Under the pieces are notes generated by a model. It was given only the letters and a program-made list of their open reading frames with translations. It was not told the DNA's origin and searched no databases. A stretch of DNA of 64,000 nt from Jeotgalibacillus campisalis (GTDB lineage Bacteria > Bacillota > Bacilli > Bacillales > Jeotgalibacillaceae): contig NZ_JXRR01000008.1 of the NCBI RefSeq assembly GCF_000829515.1, positions 279,591 through 343,590 on the forward strand, read 5' to 3'. The stretch's first letter is position 1; each line of letters begins with the position of its first letter. Shown piece after piece: positions 8,047-16,578 of this stretch. The translations under genes and the position numbers were made by a program.

Positions 8047-8736
8047 ATGTCAGATTTGAGCCAATCAAGCATATCTTTTTTTATCGATGAGTTTTTTGAG
8101 AAACATTTTGGTGAAAAGCCCGGCAAATTATCAGTTATAAGCCATTCTCAAAGTATCGTTATTCATCTGGAAGATTTTTTATTAGCAAGTGAAAAAATAT
8201 TGTTCAAGCAGGGCAATTCGAAGCAGGTACTTGAAACAAGAGATTTTATGATATTCACTTTAAAATCTGAGATTTTACAAGAGCTTGAAAAAATAACAGA
8301 TTTGCATTTCAGTGAACTGTACGCAGATTGGAATCTTGAAAAGGGGAGCGGGATGCTTTTGGCAGTGACAGATTCCTCTCAAAAAGCGGATCCCCTTCCA
8401 TGGCCTTCTGATGTAGATGAAGAAACTGTTCGAGAAATTTTCCTTATAAATAGTATTTATACAGAAAAGAAGCCTGATTCAATTCACTACTACTGGCTGA
8501 ATGATCAATATCTTTTAATTGAGCGTTCAGGCATTCTGGTTGATATCGAAAAAGAACTAATAAAAAACGGCAGTGAAGAACAACTGAGATTGGCAAAAAG
8601 ACCCATGGAACATCGGATTTTTAAGCTGTTTAATATAGTTGGGTCATTAAATAGGGCTGTTATAGAATTATTTGCTGACTGGGATTTTCATAAAGATAAA
8701 GGCTATCACGTACTGGTTTTAAAACAAATAGAATAA
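8047..8736 (+). CDS. Tandem DUF2294 protein, copy 1
   Basis: A 229-residue soluble protein built from two DUF2294 domains (about residues 5-110 and 125-229). Each contains the recurring unit of a beta-rich segment, ER/RDF-type helix and a final FADW or YADW-x-L/F motif. The family is often labelled Na-translocating or YbcI-like, but its function is unknown. The ATG at 8047 follows AGAGGAG. A paralogue of the same length lies 81 bases downstream on the same strand. Confidence 0.8.
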   Translation: MSDLSQSSISFFIDEFFEKHFGEKPGKLSVISHSQSIVIHLEDFLLASEKILFKQGNSKQVLETRDFMIFTLKSEILQELEKITDLHFSELYADWNLEKGSGMLLAVTDSSQKADPLPWPSDVDEETVREIFLINSIYTEKKPDSIHYYWLNDQYLLIERSGILVDIEKELIKNGSEEQLRLAKRPMEHRIFKLFNIVGSLNRAVIELFADWDFHKDKGYHVLVLKQIE

Positions 8737-8817
8737 AGATTTTCGCTCTTCATATTCCTGATCAATGGTTCTGCTCGAAATGAGAACGGCTAGTGAATCG
8801 GAAAGGGGATTAATTGT

Positions 8818-9519
8818 ATGCCTGTCGGAAAAACAATCCAGCAAGAAGTGAGCGGATACATCTCCACCCTCCTGCGAGATCATTTTGGAAAAGGTCCCAA
8901 ATCCGTTTATGTGACACTAAAACATCCATTCATTACCATTCACTTCCGCGGCTTTATTGCACCAATGGAGAAAGTCCTCCTTCAACGGAATGAATGGAAA
9001 AGGGTGTTGGAAATTCGCGATTTGCTTGTTGAAAAGCTTAAGGAAGATGTCGTAGAAGAACTTCAGAAACTAGCTGATTTAAACATTGAAGAGTTTTATG
9101 CTGACTGGAATCTGAAGCATGAAAGCGGCTTATTTATCGGAGTGATGAAAGGCAGAGCTGAAGAGAAAGACTTCGAAGGACCTCCTTCTATTGATAAAAA
9201 GGCTTTTGAACAAAGAGTTCGAGATGCGACTGAAAAAGCACAGAAGGTTCCAGGCAGAGTGGACACGTATTGGTTAAGTGAACGTATGATTCTAGTGAAG
9301 AGAACGGACATTCTTGTTGGCATTGAAAAAGCCCTCATCAAAGAAGGATACTCAGAGGTTTTAAAGCTTGCGAAACGGCCAATGGAACGCTCTCTCCTAG
9401 AAGCTGCTGATTTAGGCGAGACACTCCATAGAAACATTGTAGAAATCTTTTTAGACTGGGATTTTATTAATGACTTTGGCTATGTTGGGCTGATTCTGGA
9501 GCCGCAAAAAGATTCATGA
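8818..9519 (+). CDS. Tandem DUF2294 protein, copy 2
   Basis: A 233-residue paralogue of the preceding gene with the same two-domain layout; FYADWNL closes domain 1 and FLDWDF lies in domain 2, near the C-terminus. The shared segment LAKRPMER (LAKRPMEH in copy 1) sits in the same place in domain 2. GGAAAGGGG precedes the ATG. The pair arose by gene duplication. Lack of a terminator between them suggests one transcript. Confidence 0.8.
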   Translation: MPVGKTIQQEVSGYISTLLRDHFGKGPKSVYVTLKHPFITIHFRGFIAPMEKVLLQRNEWKRVLEIRDLLVEKLKEDVVEELQKLADLNIEEFYADWNLKHESGLFIGVMKGRAEEKDFEGPPSIDKKAFEQRVRDATEKAQKVPGRVDTYWLSERMILVKRTDILVGIEKALIKEGYSEVLKLAKRPMERSLLEAADLGETLHRNIVEIFLDWDFINDFGYVGLILEPQKDS

Positions 9520-9661
9520 ATGAGACAGACGTACTTAGATCAGCAGGGCGTCTTTTTTATCGTATTGAAAAAAGTGCTATTGGACTTTTTTTGTGGTGCA
9601 GATGGACGTCTGACTGAGCAATTACATGAGCTATATTAACGTTTGAAACTGGGGGGTTCAC

Positions 9662-10474
9662 ATGAGAACGCTATTAATCGATGCAAAAAAAGTGGCAGAA
9701 CAAGCCGTAAGGGAAGCAGGTGCGTCAATTAAAAGCCTGTTTGATCAGGCGATACAGATCCATGAAAAAGATGAGTTTGGAGATCTGGTGACAGAAGCCG
9801 ATTTTCTGGCAGAAAAAATAATAGTAGAAAAAATTGGAAAAGTCTTTCCTGATCACCAAATTCACAGTGAAGAAGCAGGGGATAATGGACTTGAAAGTGA
9901 TTGGCTGTGGCAAATTGATCCATTGGATGGCACGAATAATTTTGCAATGGGGTTTCCTGTTTTTTCAGCTTCTGTTGCACTGCTGTATAAAAGGGAACCC
10001 GTCCTGGGAGTTACTTATGAACCAATGGCAGATCGTTTATATACAGCTGTTTTAGGTGAGGGAACCCTTTGTAACGAAAAGCGGATAGAGATGAATAGAA
10101 AGCCTGACATGTCTCGGTTAACTGTGGCGTGGATCCAGGGTCACCAGGTACAAAACGAAGAAAAAGCTGTGAAGTTAAGACATTATATAGATGTGACATG
10201 TAAACGAATGATCCGGCTATGGGCCCCAACATTGCAGTGGGCGATGCTTGCCAAAGGGGACATCGATGGAATTGTTTTATATAACTCTGAAGGTGATGAT
10301 TTATATGGGGGGTTATTGATGGTGAAGGAAGCCGGAGGAATTATTTTTGATTTTAGCGGGAAGGAGTTCCAGGGGATGAACAGCGAGCCTTATTTAATTG
10401 CATGCCATCCTGAACAAAAGGAAGCGTTTTTAAAACTGGTACAGGACGGACTTCGCGGGTTTAATGCACAATGA
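9662..10474 (+). CDS. Inositol monophosphatase family protein
   Basis: A 270-residue metal-dependent phosphatase fold. The lithium-sensitive phosphatase motifs are GDLVTEAD (about residue 40), HSEEAG (about 70) and DPLDGTNNF (about 90), giving the two-metal site. The usual C-terminal WDxAAG motif is replaced by GDDLYGG (about residue 215), which keeps an aspartate but loses the tryptophan and the alanines. Substrate could be inositol phosphate, fructose-1,6-bisphosphate or a 3'-phosphonucleotide. GGGGGG lies six bases before the ATG. The next gene starts 13 bases after the stop. Confidence 0.85.
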   Translation: MRTLLIDAKKVAEQAVREAGASIKSLFDQAIQIHEKDEFGDLVTEADFLAEKIIVEKIGKVFPDHQIHSEEAGDNGLESDWLWQIDPLDGTNNFAMGFPVFSASVALLYKREPVLGVTYEPMADRLYTAVLGEGTLCNEKRIEMNRKPDMSRLTVAWIQGHQVQNEEKAVKLRHYIDVTCKRMIRLWAPTLQWAMLAKGDIDGIVLYNSEGDDLYGGLLMVKEAGGIIFDFSGKEFQGMNSEPYLIACHPEQKEAFLKLVQDGLRGFNAQ

Positions 10475-10487
10475 TAGAGGTGATCTC

Positions 10488-11015
10488 ATGACTGCAGGGA
10501 AAGAAAAAATTATAATCCGAACTGGAACGTTAGAGGATGCGCAGCCTTCTTTTGTATTACAAAGAGCTGTCGTGTCAGAAATGGATTATTTAGTGACGGT
10601 GCCTCAAGAGCTTTCAGCTGACCCCGACCGTCACATTCAATGGATTCAAAAAATAATGAACCATGACAGAGAGACATTTATTGTGGCAGAAGTTAATGGC
10701 GAACTCGCCGGCTGGATTATCTTTCAATCACCGGATAGAAAGCGACTGGCTCATACGGGCTCACTTGGGATGATGGTGGACCCTGCGCATAGAGGAAAAG
10801 GCATTGGCAGGCTGCTGATAAATGACCTGCTGAAGTGGGCAGAAAGCAATGATGAAATTATGAAAGTGAGTCTGAGTGTATTTTCAGACAATCATCGTGC
10901 CATCTCCCTTTATAAAAGTGCGGGATTCAAAGAAGAAGGACGTAAGGTTAATGAAATACAGCGCAATGAAAATGAATATATCGATGATGTGCTGCTTTAT
11001 AAAATGGTCTGGTGA
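10488..11015 (+). CDS. GNAT family N-acetyltransferase
   Basis: A 175-residue Gcn5-related acetyltransferase. Motif A is clear at about residues 95-115 (MMVDPAHRGKGIGRLLINDL), the acetyl-CoA pyrophosphate loop being RGKGIG. The C-terminal NHRAISLYKSAGFKEEGR is the usual motif B of RimJ/RimI-like enzymes. The ATG at 10488 follows GAGGTGAT; an earlier in-frame ATG at 10464 lies inside the upstream gene without a ribosome site. Substrate unknown. It sits in a run of four unrelated small-molecule or stress genes. Confidence 0.85.
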   Translation: MTAGKEKIIIRTGTLEDAQPSFVLQRAVVSEMDYLVTVPQELSADPDRHIQWIQKIMNHDRETFIVAEVNGELAGWIIFQSPDRKRLAHTGSLGMMVDPAHRGKGIGRLLINDLLKWAESNDEIMKVSLSVFSDNHRAISLYKSAGFKEEGRKVNEIQRNENEYIDDVLLYKMVW

Positions 11016-11041
11016 CATTCCGTACATACAGGGGAATCTAA

Positions 11042-11605
11042 ATGAACATTCATCTAATAAGGCACGGGAAATCGACACTTGCAGACACAAAACATATGAC
11101 TCAAACGGAGTTCAAGGCCTGGTTTGAACAATATAATACTGCGGGTGTCAAAGAAGAAAAACGATATCCTTCTTTGACTGTCAAACAAATTTCTCTTGCT
11201 AATGCAGTGCTGACAAGCCATTTAAACCGGACAATTGAATCAGCGGAATTTTTGAATGCTGATGTTCTTATATCTGACTCCTTGTTTCGTGAGGTGGACA
11301 TTCCGTCATTGCCGTCTGCGTTTGACAGGATACAATTAAAAGCACATGTCTGGGCAATGATTCTGCGTTCTTTATGGTTCATGGGGTATTCACGGGAGTG
11401 TGAATCGCTGAAAGAAGCAAAAATCAGAGCAAAAGCGGCAGCCCAAAAGCTGATTTCATACGCACAGGAACACGAGGAAGCAGCCCTTGTCGGACATGGA
11501 TTTTTCAATCGATTGATAGCAAAAGAGCTTCAGGCAGCCGGGTGGCAAGGAAAAACAAGATCAAGTCTCCGTCACTGGAGATGCTCCACGTACTCTAATT
11601 ATTAG
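11042..11605 (+). CDS. Histidine phosphatase family protein
   Basis: A 187-residue branch-1/2 histidine phosphatase. The catalytic RHG is at LIRHGKS (residues 5-11) and the second histidine in ALVGHGFFNR (about 155). The fold and length fit the short phosphoglycerate mutase-like phosphatases of bacilli. The C-terminus ends SLRHWRCSTYSNY, typical of this subgroup. AGGGGA precedes the ATG by about six bases. Substrate cannot be inferred. Confidence 0.85.
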   Translation: MNIHLIRHGKSTLADTKHMTQTEFKAWFEQYNTAGVKEEKRYPSLTVKQISLANAVLTSHLNRTIESAEFLNADVLISDSLFREVDIPSLPSAFDRIQLKAHVWAMILRSLWFMGYSRECESLKEAKIRAKAAAQKLISYAQEHEEAALVGHGFFNRLIAKELQAAGWQGKTRSSLRHWRCSTYSNY

Positions 11606-11634
11606 AGCAATGTTTTAAAAGGAGCGGAAGATAA

Positions 11635-12168
11635 ATGAAGTCTGACATAATTACGATTGAAGCATACAATCCAAAGTGGAAAGAATCTTTTCAACAGCTA
11701 AAAGAAGTGATTGGAAGCAAGCTCGGAGACCTTATTTTACGGGTGGAGCATGTAGGCAGCACATCTGTAGAGGGGTTAAGCGCAAAACCGCTTATTGATC
11801 TTGACGTTGTAATTCCCAATCGAAAAGTGCTTCCGGAAGTGATTGAAAAACTTTCAGAGATTGGCTATTTACACGTAGGGGATCAAGGCATCAAGGGACG
11901 CGAAGCCTTTAAGCGGGCAAATTCAGCCGTTCCATTAGATGAAAAACATACCATGTGGATGGCTCACCATTTGTATGTCTGTACAGAGGATAATGAGGAA
12001 TTAAAACGCCACCTTGCTTTCCGTGACTACCTGCGCGCGAATCCGGATACCTGTCTGGCGTATGAAAAACTTAAACATGAGCTTGCCGGTACGTCCCCGG
12101 ATCGCGATGCTTATACTGACGGAAAAGAGGCGTTTGTTCTCTCTATTTTGCAAAAAGCTTTAAAATAA
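11635..12168 (+). CDS. GrpB family protein
   Basis: A 177-residue member of the GrpB/UPF0157 family, a nucleotidyltransferase-like fold. The hallmark is VEHVGSTSVEGLSAKPLIDL (about residues 38-57), corresponding to the GS-x-AR...K-x-x-D-D-like active-site strand of nucleotidyltransferases. HLYVC and HLAFRDYLR later in the chain are also typical. The family's biochemical role is not established. AAGGAG is 13 bases upstream of the ATG; the gene closes the 9.6-12.2 kb run and is followed by a bidirectional terminator. Confidence 0.85.
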   Translation: MKSDIITIEAYNPKWKESFQQLKEVIGSKLGDLILRVEHVGSTSVEGLSAKPLIDLDVVIPNRKVLPEVIEKLSEIGYLHVGDQGIKGREAFKRANSAVPLDEKHTMWMAHHLYVCTEDNEELKRHLAFRDYLRANPDTCLAYEKLKHELAGTSPDRDAYTDGKEAFVLSILQKALK

Positions 12169-12197
12169 TAGCAGAGTAAATTAAAGATTCTATAAAA

Positions 12198-12239
12198 AAA
12201 ACCCGGCTCCATAAAAAAACAGGAGTGCCGGGTTTTAAT
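12198..12239. terminator. Bidirectional terminator
   Basis: AAAACCCGGC arm pairs with GCCGGGTTTT, with an A-run on the left and T-run on the right; shared by the convergent grpB-like and CWB2 genes. Confidence 0.85.
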
Positions 12240-12246
12240 TCTTCTA

Positions 12247-13218
12247 TTATTGGATCAGCTTATTAATGGTGCTATCAGGCAGCACACCTTTGCCTCCGAC
12301 GATGATATACTCATCAACGTAAGGTCTATACTCTTTGATCGTCGATTTCGTCGTTGGTTTAGGAGAAACAGGATCTGTCAAAATCACCCCGTTAAAAGTA
12401 GCAGCTGCGAAAGCAGAAGCTGATAAAGCGTCTGGGAAGTTCTTTCCAGTTGCGATAAATGGATAATCCATATCAAGAATTTCTGCATCCGCAAAATACG
12501 AAATGATCTCACTGTTTGTCTCATATCGATCTGCACCGCTTAAGCGTTCAGGATCTGGAAGTGACGACATAACCTTCTTAGAGATTACACCTTCTCCACC
12601 AATAACAAATGAGAAGTTCTCCGAGCCTAGTGTTTTTACATAGTCTTTTACTGAGTTAGGAAGCTCATTCTTTTTTGTTAATAGAATAGGCGTCTCAAGT
12701 ATAGCAGCAACAGGCGCAATAGAGAGAGCATCAGCAAAGCTTTGTCCAGCTGCAACTACGATCCCCTCAGATGATCCGATTTTTTTGGCAATCTTCACCG
12801 AAGTTTCGTATCGGTCCGCACCGCTTATTCTCGTAATCTTCGAAACACCCAATCCTTTCAGCTGTTTTTCAACTTCTGCAGAAATAATGGATATACCGCC
12901 AATGACATAAACTTCTTTTACACCTAAACGCGTGATTTCTTCTTTAATGCTTGCAGGCAGAGATTTTCCTGTAGTTAATAAAAGTGGAGCGTCATATTTA
13001 TAGGCTAATGGTGTTGCACTAAGAGCATCCGGATAATTACTTCCAGTGGCAAGTACGGCTATATTGGATGTTTCCCAACCTTCATAAGATAGGTTCGCAG
13101 ATGTTTCGTAGCGATCCATTCCTGAAATCCGGTAAGTAGACGGACCTTCTTCAGCGTAAGCTTGACTTACCGGAAAACTAAGTGCCAATAACAGAGATAG
13201 GGCAATTGATTTTTTCAC
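12247..13218 (-). CDS. Secreted protein of three CWB2 cell-wall-binding repeats
   Basis: A 323-residue exported protein: a signal peptide (KKSIALSLLLALSF..., cleavage after AYA at about residue 22) followed only by three cell wall binding 2 repeats starting at about 29, 130 and 228 (ISGMDRYETS, ISGADRYETS, LSGADRYETN). CWB2 triplets bind the anionic secondary polymers of the wall. There is no catalytic domain, so it may be a structural wall protein or a spacer. The start is GTG, about eleven bases after AGGAGG. The repeat triplet is closely similar, repeat by repeat, to the C-terminal end of the subtilase at 28789-31866. Confidence 0.88.
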   Translation of the reverse strand: MKKSIALSLLLALSFPVSQAYAEEGPSTYRISGMDRYETSANLSYEGWETSNIAVLATGSNYPDALSATPLAYKYDAPLLLTTGKSLPASIKEEITRLGVKEVYVIGGISIISAEVEKQLKGLGVSKITRISGADRYETSVKIAKKIGSSEGIVVAAGQSFADALSIAPVAAILETPILLTKKNELPNSVKDYVKTLGSENFSFVIGGEGVISKKVMSSLPDPERLSGADRYETNSEIISYFADAEILDMDYPFIATGKNFPDALSASAFAAATFNGVILTDPVSPKPTTKSTIKEYRPYVDEYIIVGGKGVLPDSTINKLIQ

Positions 13219-13418
13219 TTAAAATTGTTCCTCCTAGAATATATTTCTAATAACCTCCTGAATTATACTTTTTCGGGGGTATATTTATCTATAAGTCGTT
13301 AGGCCTGTTTTTCTTATTTTTAGATCGAATTATAGTAATAAAATTAAAAGACATTTTTTACATTTTAAAAAACTTTTCACTATAGTGCCCCGTCTAACTT
13401 AGTAAAAGGGGAGCGAGT

Positions 13419-13637
13419 GTGGAGAAGCTGAGCGCAGCAATGATGGAAGCAGAAGAAAAAGAAATATTGATTGATGACCTCATGAATCACTACGGACAGG
13501 ATGCTACACCTTTTTGCATTCTCTTGAACAAAAAAAGATTATCCAGGCTTACATCTGATTCTGTATGGGAACCTTGTAAAGCACGGATAATAAGAATACC
13601 GGCGGCAAAAAATTTCGGCACCACTGTTAAATTGTAA
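13419..13637 (+). pseudogene. Possible decayed ECF sigma factor gene
   Basis: The 72 codons open with a good site (AAAGGGGAGCG then GTG) and residues ILIDDLMNHYGQD, as in the start of ECF sigma region 2. The frame then loses the family pattern; the next frame carries MLHLFAFS, consistent with a frameshift inside region 2. A later RIIRIPAAKN resembles the RIA-x-N-K segment of the same region. No region 4 follows. The match is weak and by eye only; the alternative is a small unrelated protein. The interval 13640-13814 holds only a terminator and promoter-type sequence. Confidence 0.3.
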
Positions 13638-13683
13638 GCAGCGGTAAGAAAACGTCCGTCTAGAACGCAAAATTCGGTTAAAA

Positions 13684-13716
13684 GAGGTTTGGGACACTTT
13701 GTCTCAGCCTTTTTTA
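13684..13716 (+). terminator. Intrinsic terminator
   Basis: GGTTTGGGACA CTT TGTCTCAGCC hairpin with a run of T; the sequence type is common at gene ends in bacilli. Confidence 0.75.
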
Positions 13717-13814
13717 TGGTAATTTCAATAAGTTTGGGATTTTCAGTTATATTGTTTAGGGAAAAGGGTAGTAAAAGGTGACTTGAATATAAATGAGATA
13801 AAGGAAGTGAAATT

Positions 13815-15236
13815 ATGGGATCTCAATTAAAAGAAAATATAAAGTGGTACAGGCAGATGCCAAAAGAAGAAAAATGGCTTTATAAATATTCAAACTTATG
13901 GATGACGCCTTTAAAATATACAGTCGTTTCACTTTTATTGTTTGGGTTAACGGTGTGGCTTGATCTGTGGCAGAATTATGGGAGCAAGATGCCGCTAGTT
14001 CAGCCTGACTATCAGCTGACAACGACCATTTTAAGCTCTTTGACGACTGGCCTGCTCTCTCTTACTACTTTTACTTTTTATGGTGTATTGACTGCACTGA
14101 CAACATTTTCAAGCATGTTTTCTCCGAGGATATTGCGGAACTTCATGGTGACAAAAAAAACCCAGCGAACCCTCGGGATTTTCATCGGCAGCTTTCTTTA
14201 TGTACTTCTTTGTCTCCTGTTTCTAACAGAGGAAACAAGTTACTTTTTTATTCCGGTCACAGCGACTTTTCTGGCTGTCTTTGCATTAGGATCTTTTGTC
14301 GTTTTCGTCAATCATATTATTAATTGGCTGCAAATTACGAATATGACGATCGATATGAAAAAAGAATCCATGAGGATTATTGGCAAATCGGCTGTAAGCG
14401 AACTCGACGTGAATCAGTTAGAAGCAGGTGCCAAGATCGAAGACCAGCTGCCAAAGAAAAAAGGCATGCCTATCTTACTAAAGGAATCCGGCTATTTGCA
14501 ATCTATTAATTTTAGAGAGTTATTTGAGCAGTCGCAGAAGGATGGAATTTTAGTTCGTCTTGAGCATAAGGTAGATAACTTTGTCTTTGCTTATTCCCCG
14601 GTTTTGACGTATTGGAAAACCGAAGACAGTACAGAAGAACTGGATGAAGAAAAATACGTAAATATGTTTCATATAGGAAAAAAACAGCGGGAGCTTCACG
14701 ATATTGAATACAGTTTAAATAAATTTGTCGAAATTGCCATTCGTGCACTTGGTAATGATGATCCGAGAACGGCATCTGGAACGCTGTATCAGCTTGGTGA
14801 TCTGCTGATTAATATTTCGCAGAATGAATGTTTTACATCCTACTTAGTGGATGATGAACAAAAGCTTCGCGTCATGATAAAAAGTCTTAATTTTGATGAT
14901 TATCTGCATATCTCCTTTGCCTCCATCCGGCAGTACGCGGGGCAAAATATCGTGGTCACAATTGAACTGCTTGCCGTCATGCAAGCAATCGCCAAAGGGG
15001 TCAAGGAACGGGATCATGATTCAGTTTGGAATTTTGTCGAGTACATTGTAAAGGGATTTGATTATCAATACCTCCACCGCCTGGATCGCAGAAGGTTTTA
15101 TGAGATCCTCCAGGAAATTGCGAGTGTAACGGGATATACCTCGCAGTACTCCAAACTGGCTGACAAATCGCTTGCCCATTTGACCGATGATGATGAAATA
15201 GAAGATGCGAAAAAATATATTGGAACACTGGAATAA
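13815..15236 (+). CDS. DUF2254 family membrane protein
   Basis: A 473-residue protein with an N-terminal membrane domain of about four helices (residues 35-55, 75-105, 130-150 and 155-180) and a long soluble C-terminal domain. The segment LTTFTFYGVLTALTTFSSMF with SPRILRNFM is the signature of DUF2254. Function unknown; the family is widespread in bacteria. GGAAGTGA precedes the ATG. A terminator follows within 10 bases of the stop. Confidence 0.85.
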   Translation: MGSQLKENIKWYRQMPKEEKWLYKYSNLWMTPLKYTVVSLLLFGLTVWLDLWQNYGSKMPLVQPDYQLTTTILSSLTTGLLSLTTFTFYGVLTALTTFSSMFSPRILRNFMVTKKTQRTLGIFIGSFLYVLLCLLFLTEETSYFFIPVTATFLAVFALGSFVVFVNHIINWLQITNMTIDMKKESMRIIGKSAVSELDVNQLEAGAKIEDQLPKKKGMPILLKESGYLQSINFRELFEQSQKDGILVRLEHKVDNFVFAYSPVLTYWKTEDSTEELDEEKYVNMFHIGKKQRELHDIEYSLNKFVEIAIRALGNDDPRTASGTLYQLGDLLINISQNECFTSYLVDDEQKLRVMIKSLNFDDYLHISFASIRQYAGQNIVVTIELLAVMQAIAKGVKERDHDSVWNFVEYIVKGFDYQYLHRLDRRRFYEILQEIASVTGYTSQYSKLADKSLAHLTDDDEIEDAKKYIGTLE

Positions 15237-15240
15237 GCAT

Positions 15241-15273
15241 AAGTCTGTGGGGAGTTTCCTCACAGGCTTTATT
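15241..15273 (+). terminator. Terminator after DUF2254 gene
   Basis: AAGTCTGTGGGGA / CCTCACAGGCTT hairpin followed by a T-rich stretch. Confidence 0.7.
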
Positions 15274-15508
15274 TAATAGCAGGATGGATTGATCACTCTG
15301 CCCTATTTTAACATTTAAAAATTTCTGCATTTTGGAATCCACCCGATATAAAATGAGCGCTGGATAACAAAGGCAGAGTTAAAATCCTTATGCGATCTTT
15401 AACTAAAGGGTTCGGTAACAAGGTCAATTTAAAATAGGCTGGTTATCATTTATAAACTTATAAATCTCCACTCAGTTGGTTATATTACCGAGGTGGAGGT
15501 GAGACCTA

Positions 15509-15676
15509 ATGAACAACAAACAAAACAACCAAAACGAAAACAAACAACAGCCACAGCGCAATAAAAACCAAGATGCTCAACGCAAAAACGCGAACAACGA
15601 GCAGTATCAAACGGAATTTGGCACAGAAATGAACGCAGAACAAGCAAAAGCAAAAAGAAATCAAAAAGATTGCTAA
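15509..15676 (+). CDS. Gamma-type small acid-soluble spore protein
   Basis: A 55-residue protein very rich in Asn, Gln and Lys with almost no hydrophobic residues. The core EFGTEMNAEQAKAKRNQ corresponds to the EF-x-(S/T)E-T-N-A-x-x-V-K repeat of SspE-type gamma SASPs, here as a single repeat. Gamma SASPs are amino-acid reservoirs degraded by Gpr during germination; the region around TEFGTE is the expected cleavage area. GAGGTGGAGGTGAG gives a very strong ribosome site. A terminator follows eight bases after the stop, so it is monocistronic; a sigma-G promoter is expected but not clearly visible. Confidence 0.8.
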   Translation: MNNKQNNQNENKQQPQRNKNQDAQRKNANNEQYQTEFGTEMNAEQAKAKRNQKDC

Positions 15677-15680
15677 TGAC

Positions 15681-15720
15681 AAAAATCCTTGTTCCGTTTG
15701 GCGGAACAGGGATTTTTTTA
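15681..15720 (+). terminator. Terminator after SASP gene
   Basis: AAATCCTTGTTCCG / CGGAACAGGGATTT stem with a T-run; also faces the convergent coat gene. Confidence 0.85.
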
Positions 15721-15744
15721 TTTAGGCAGTCTCCAGAGAATGGG

Positions 15745-16065
15745 TTAACTTCCGTGTGCAGAGTCCTGCTTGTAGCCAATTTCCAGAGCGGCATCCATCA
15801 TTTTTTGATCCGTTTTAAATTGTGCTGAGGTGTTGTGGGGGTAGTAATAACCGCTGTCAATCATATAGTTGGTTAATTCATAATGGAATGCGATTTCTTC
15901 TTCTAACTGCTTGCTCAATATGGCTCGTATAACAGGTGAGGCCGTTTCTGTAATCGCAAGTGCGTAGGTTTTGACGCCTGTTTTAGCAGCAATCAGCATA
16001 TCACTAGCGATCACCTGGTCAGTCATGGGTGACATGCCGGATAGTTTTTCAAAAAGTGAATTCAT
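15745..16065 (-). CDS. CotF C-terminal-half-like spore coat protein, copy 2
   Basis: A 106-residue helical protein. DMLIAAKTGVKTYALAITET followed by ASP...LSKQLEEEIAFH and SGYYYPHN corresponds to the C-terminal half of Bacillus CotF, where the mature 8-kDa coat product lies. GGGAGG is six bases before the ATG at 16065; the longer frame to 16107 overlaps the upstream gene. It is the last of four genes in an N-half/C-half/N-half/C-half order. It probably localises to the coat of the forming spore. Confidence 0.75.
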   Translation of the reverse strand: MNSLFEKLSGMSPMTDQVIASDMLIAAKTGVKTYALAITETASPVIRAILSKQLEEEIAFHYELTNYMIDSGYYYPHNTSAQFKTDQKMMDAALEIGYKQDSAHGS

Positions 16066-16078
16066 TTTCCTGCCTCCC

Positions 16079-16267
16079 TTAATGTAAATGCTTTCGGAGC
16101 TCTTCAATTTGACGGATCGACATTGTTACGTCCTGCTGCATCAATTCCTTCAATAAAGGGTCAGATACCAGCCCCTGCATAACAGAGTACTTGGTTAAAC
16201 ATAAACTTTTAAAGGTCAGCAGCTCATGAATTTCGAGCGATTCATGTATTCCTAAAGATTCATTCAC
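16079..16267 (-). CDS. CotF N-terminal-half-like spore coat protein, copy 2
   Basis: A 62-residue helical protein starting at a GTG behind AGAGAGG. ESLEIHELLTFKSLCLTK and the following DPLLKELMQQDV resemble the N-terminal part of Bacillus CotF (HEHLEMHEIIAF...VKDPQLKQL). In B. subtilis the two parts are one precursor cut by proteolysis; here a stop and a new ribosome site separate them by 13 bases. It presumably pairs with the next gene's product. Confidence 0.7.
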   Translation of the reverse strand: MNESLGIHESLEIHELLTFKSLCLTKYSVMQGLVSDPLLKELMQQDVTMSIRQIEELRKHLH

Positions 16268-16290
16268 AATCGAACACCTCTCTTTTTTCC

Positions 16291-16566
16291 TTACTCAAAT
16301 GACTTCACTGCACGTTCTGCGTAGTCCACATCTTTTTTCAGCTGCGCTGGTACATTATAGGCATCGTAAATTCCTCTATCCTGAAAAAAAGTATACATTT
16401 TCTCATGGTGAGCAATGGCTGCCTTTAGTTCGTTTACTAAAAACTGGTGAATTTCCTCTGTTGCTGATTCTGTAATGGCAGCAGCCAGTTCTTTTATCGA
16501 GGCTTTTACTTCAAACAGCATATCCGCAGCAATTGCATGGTCGGCTTTACTCAATTCATTTTCCAT
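16291..16566 (-). CDS. CotF C-terminal-half-like spore coat protein, copy 1
   Basis: A 91-residue paralogue of the product at 15745-16065. It keeps the order AADMLFEVKASIKELAAAITES, HQFLVNELKAAIAHHEKMY, then DRGIYDAYNVPAQLK, and ends soon after. AAGGAGGAGC lies five bases before the ATG. The gene starts 12 bases after the short N-half gene and 24 bases before the second pair, so one transcript is likely. Confidence 0.75.
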   Translation of the reverse strand: MENELSKADHAIAADMLFEVKASIKELAAAITESATEEIHQFLVNELKAAIAHHEKMYTFFQDRGIYDAYNVPAQLKKDVDYAERAVKSFE

Positions 16567-16578
16567 ATTTGCTCCTCC

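Noticed and set aside
15480..15794. 104-codon minus-strand frame across the SASP gene
   Set aside because: It is antisense to the small acid-soluble spore protein gene; cysteine/phenylalanine-rich composition reflects the Asn/Lys codons of the true gene.
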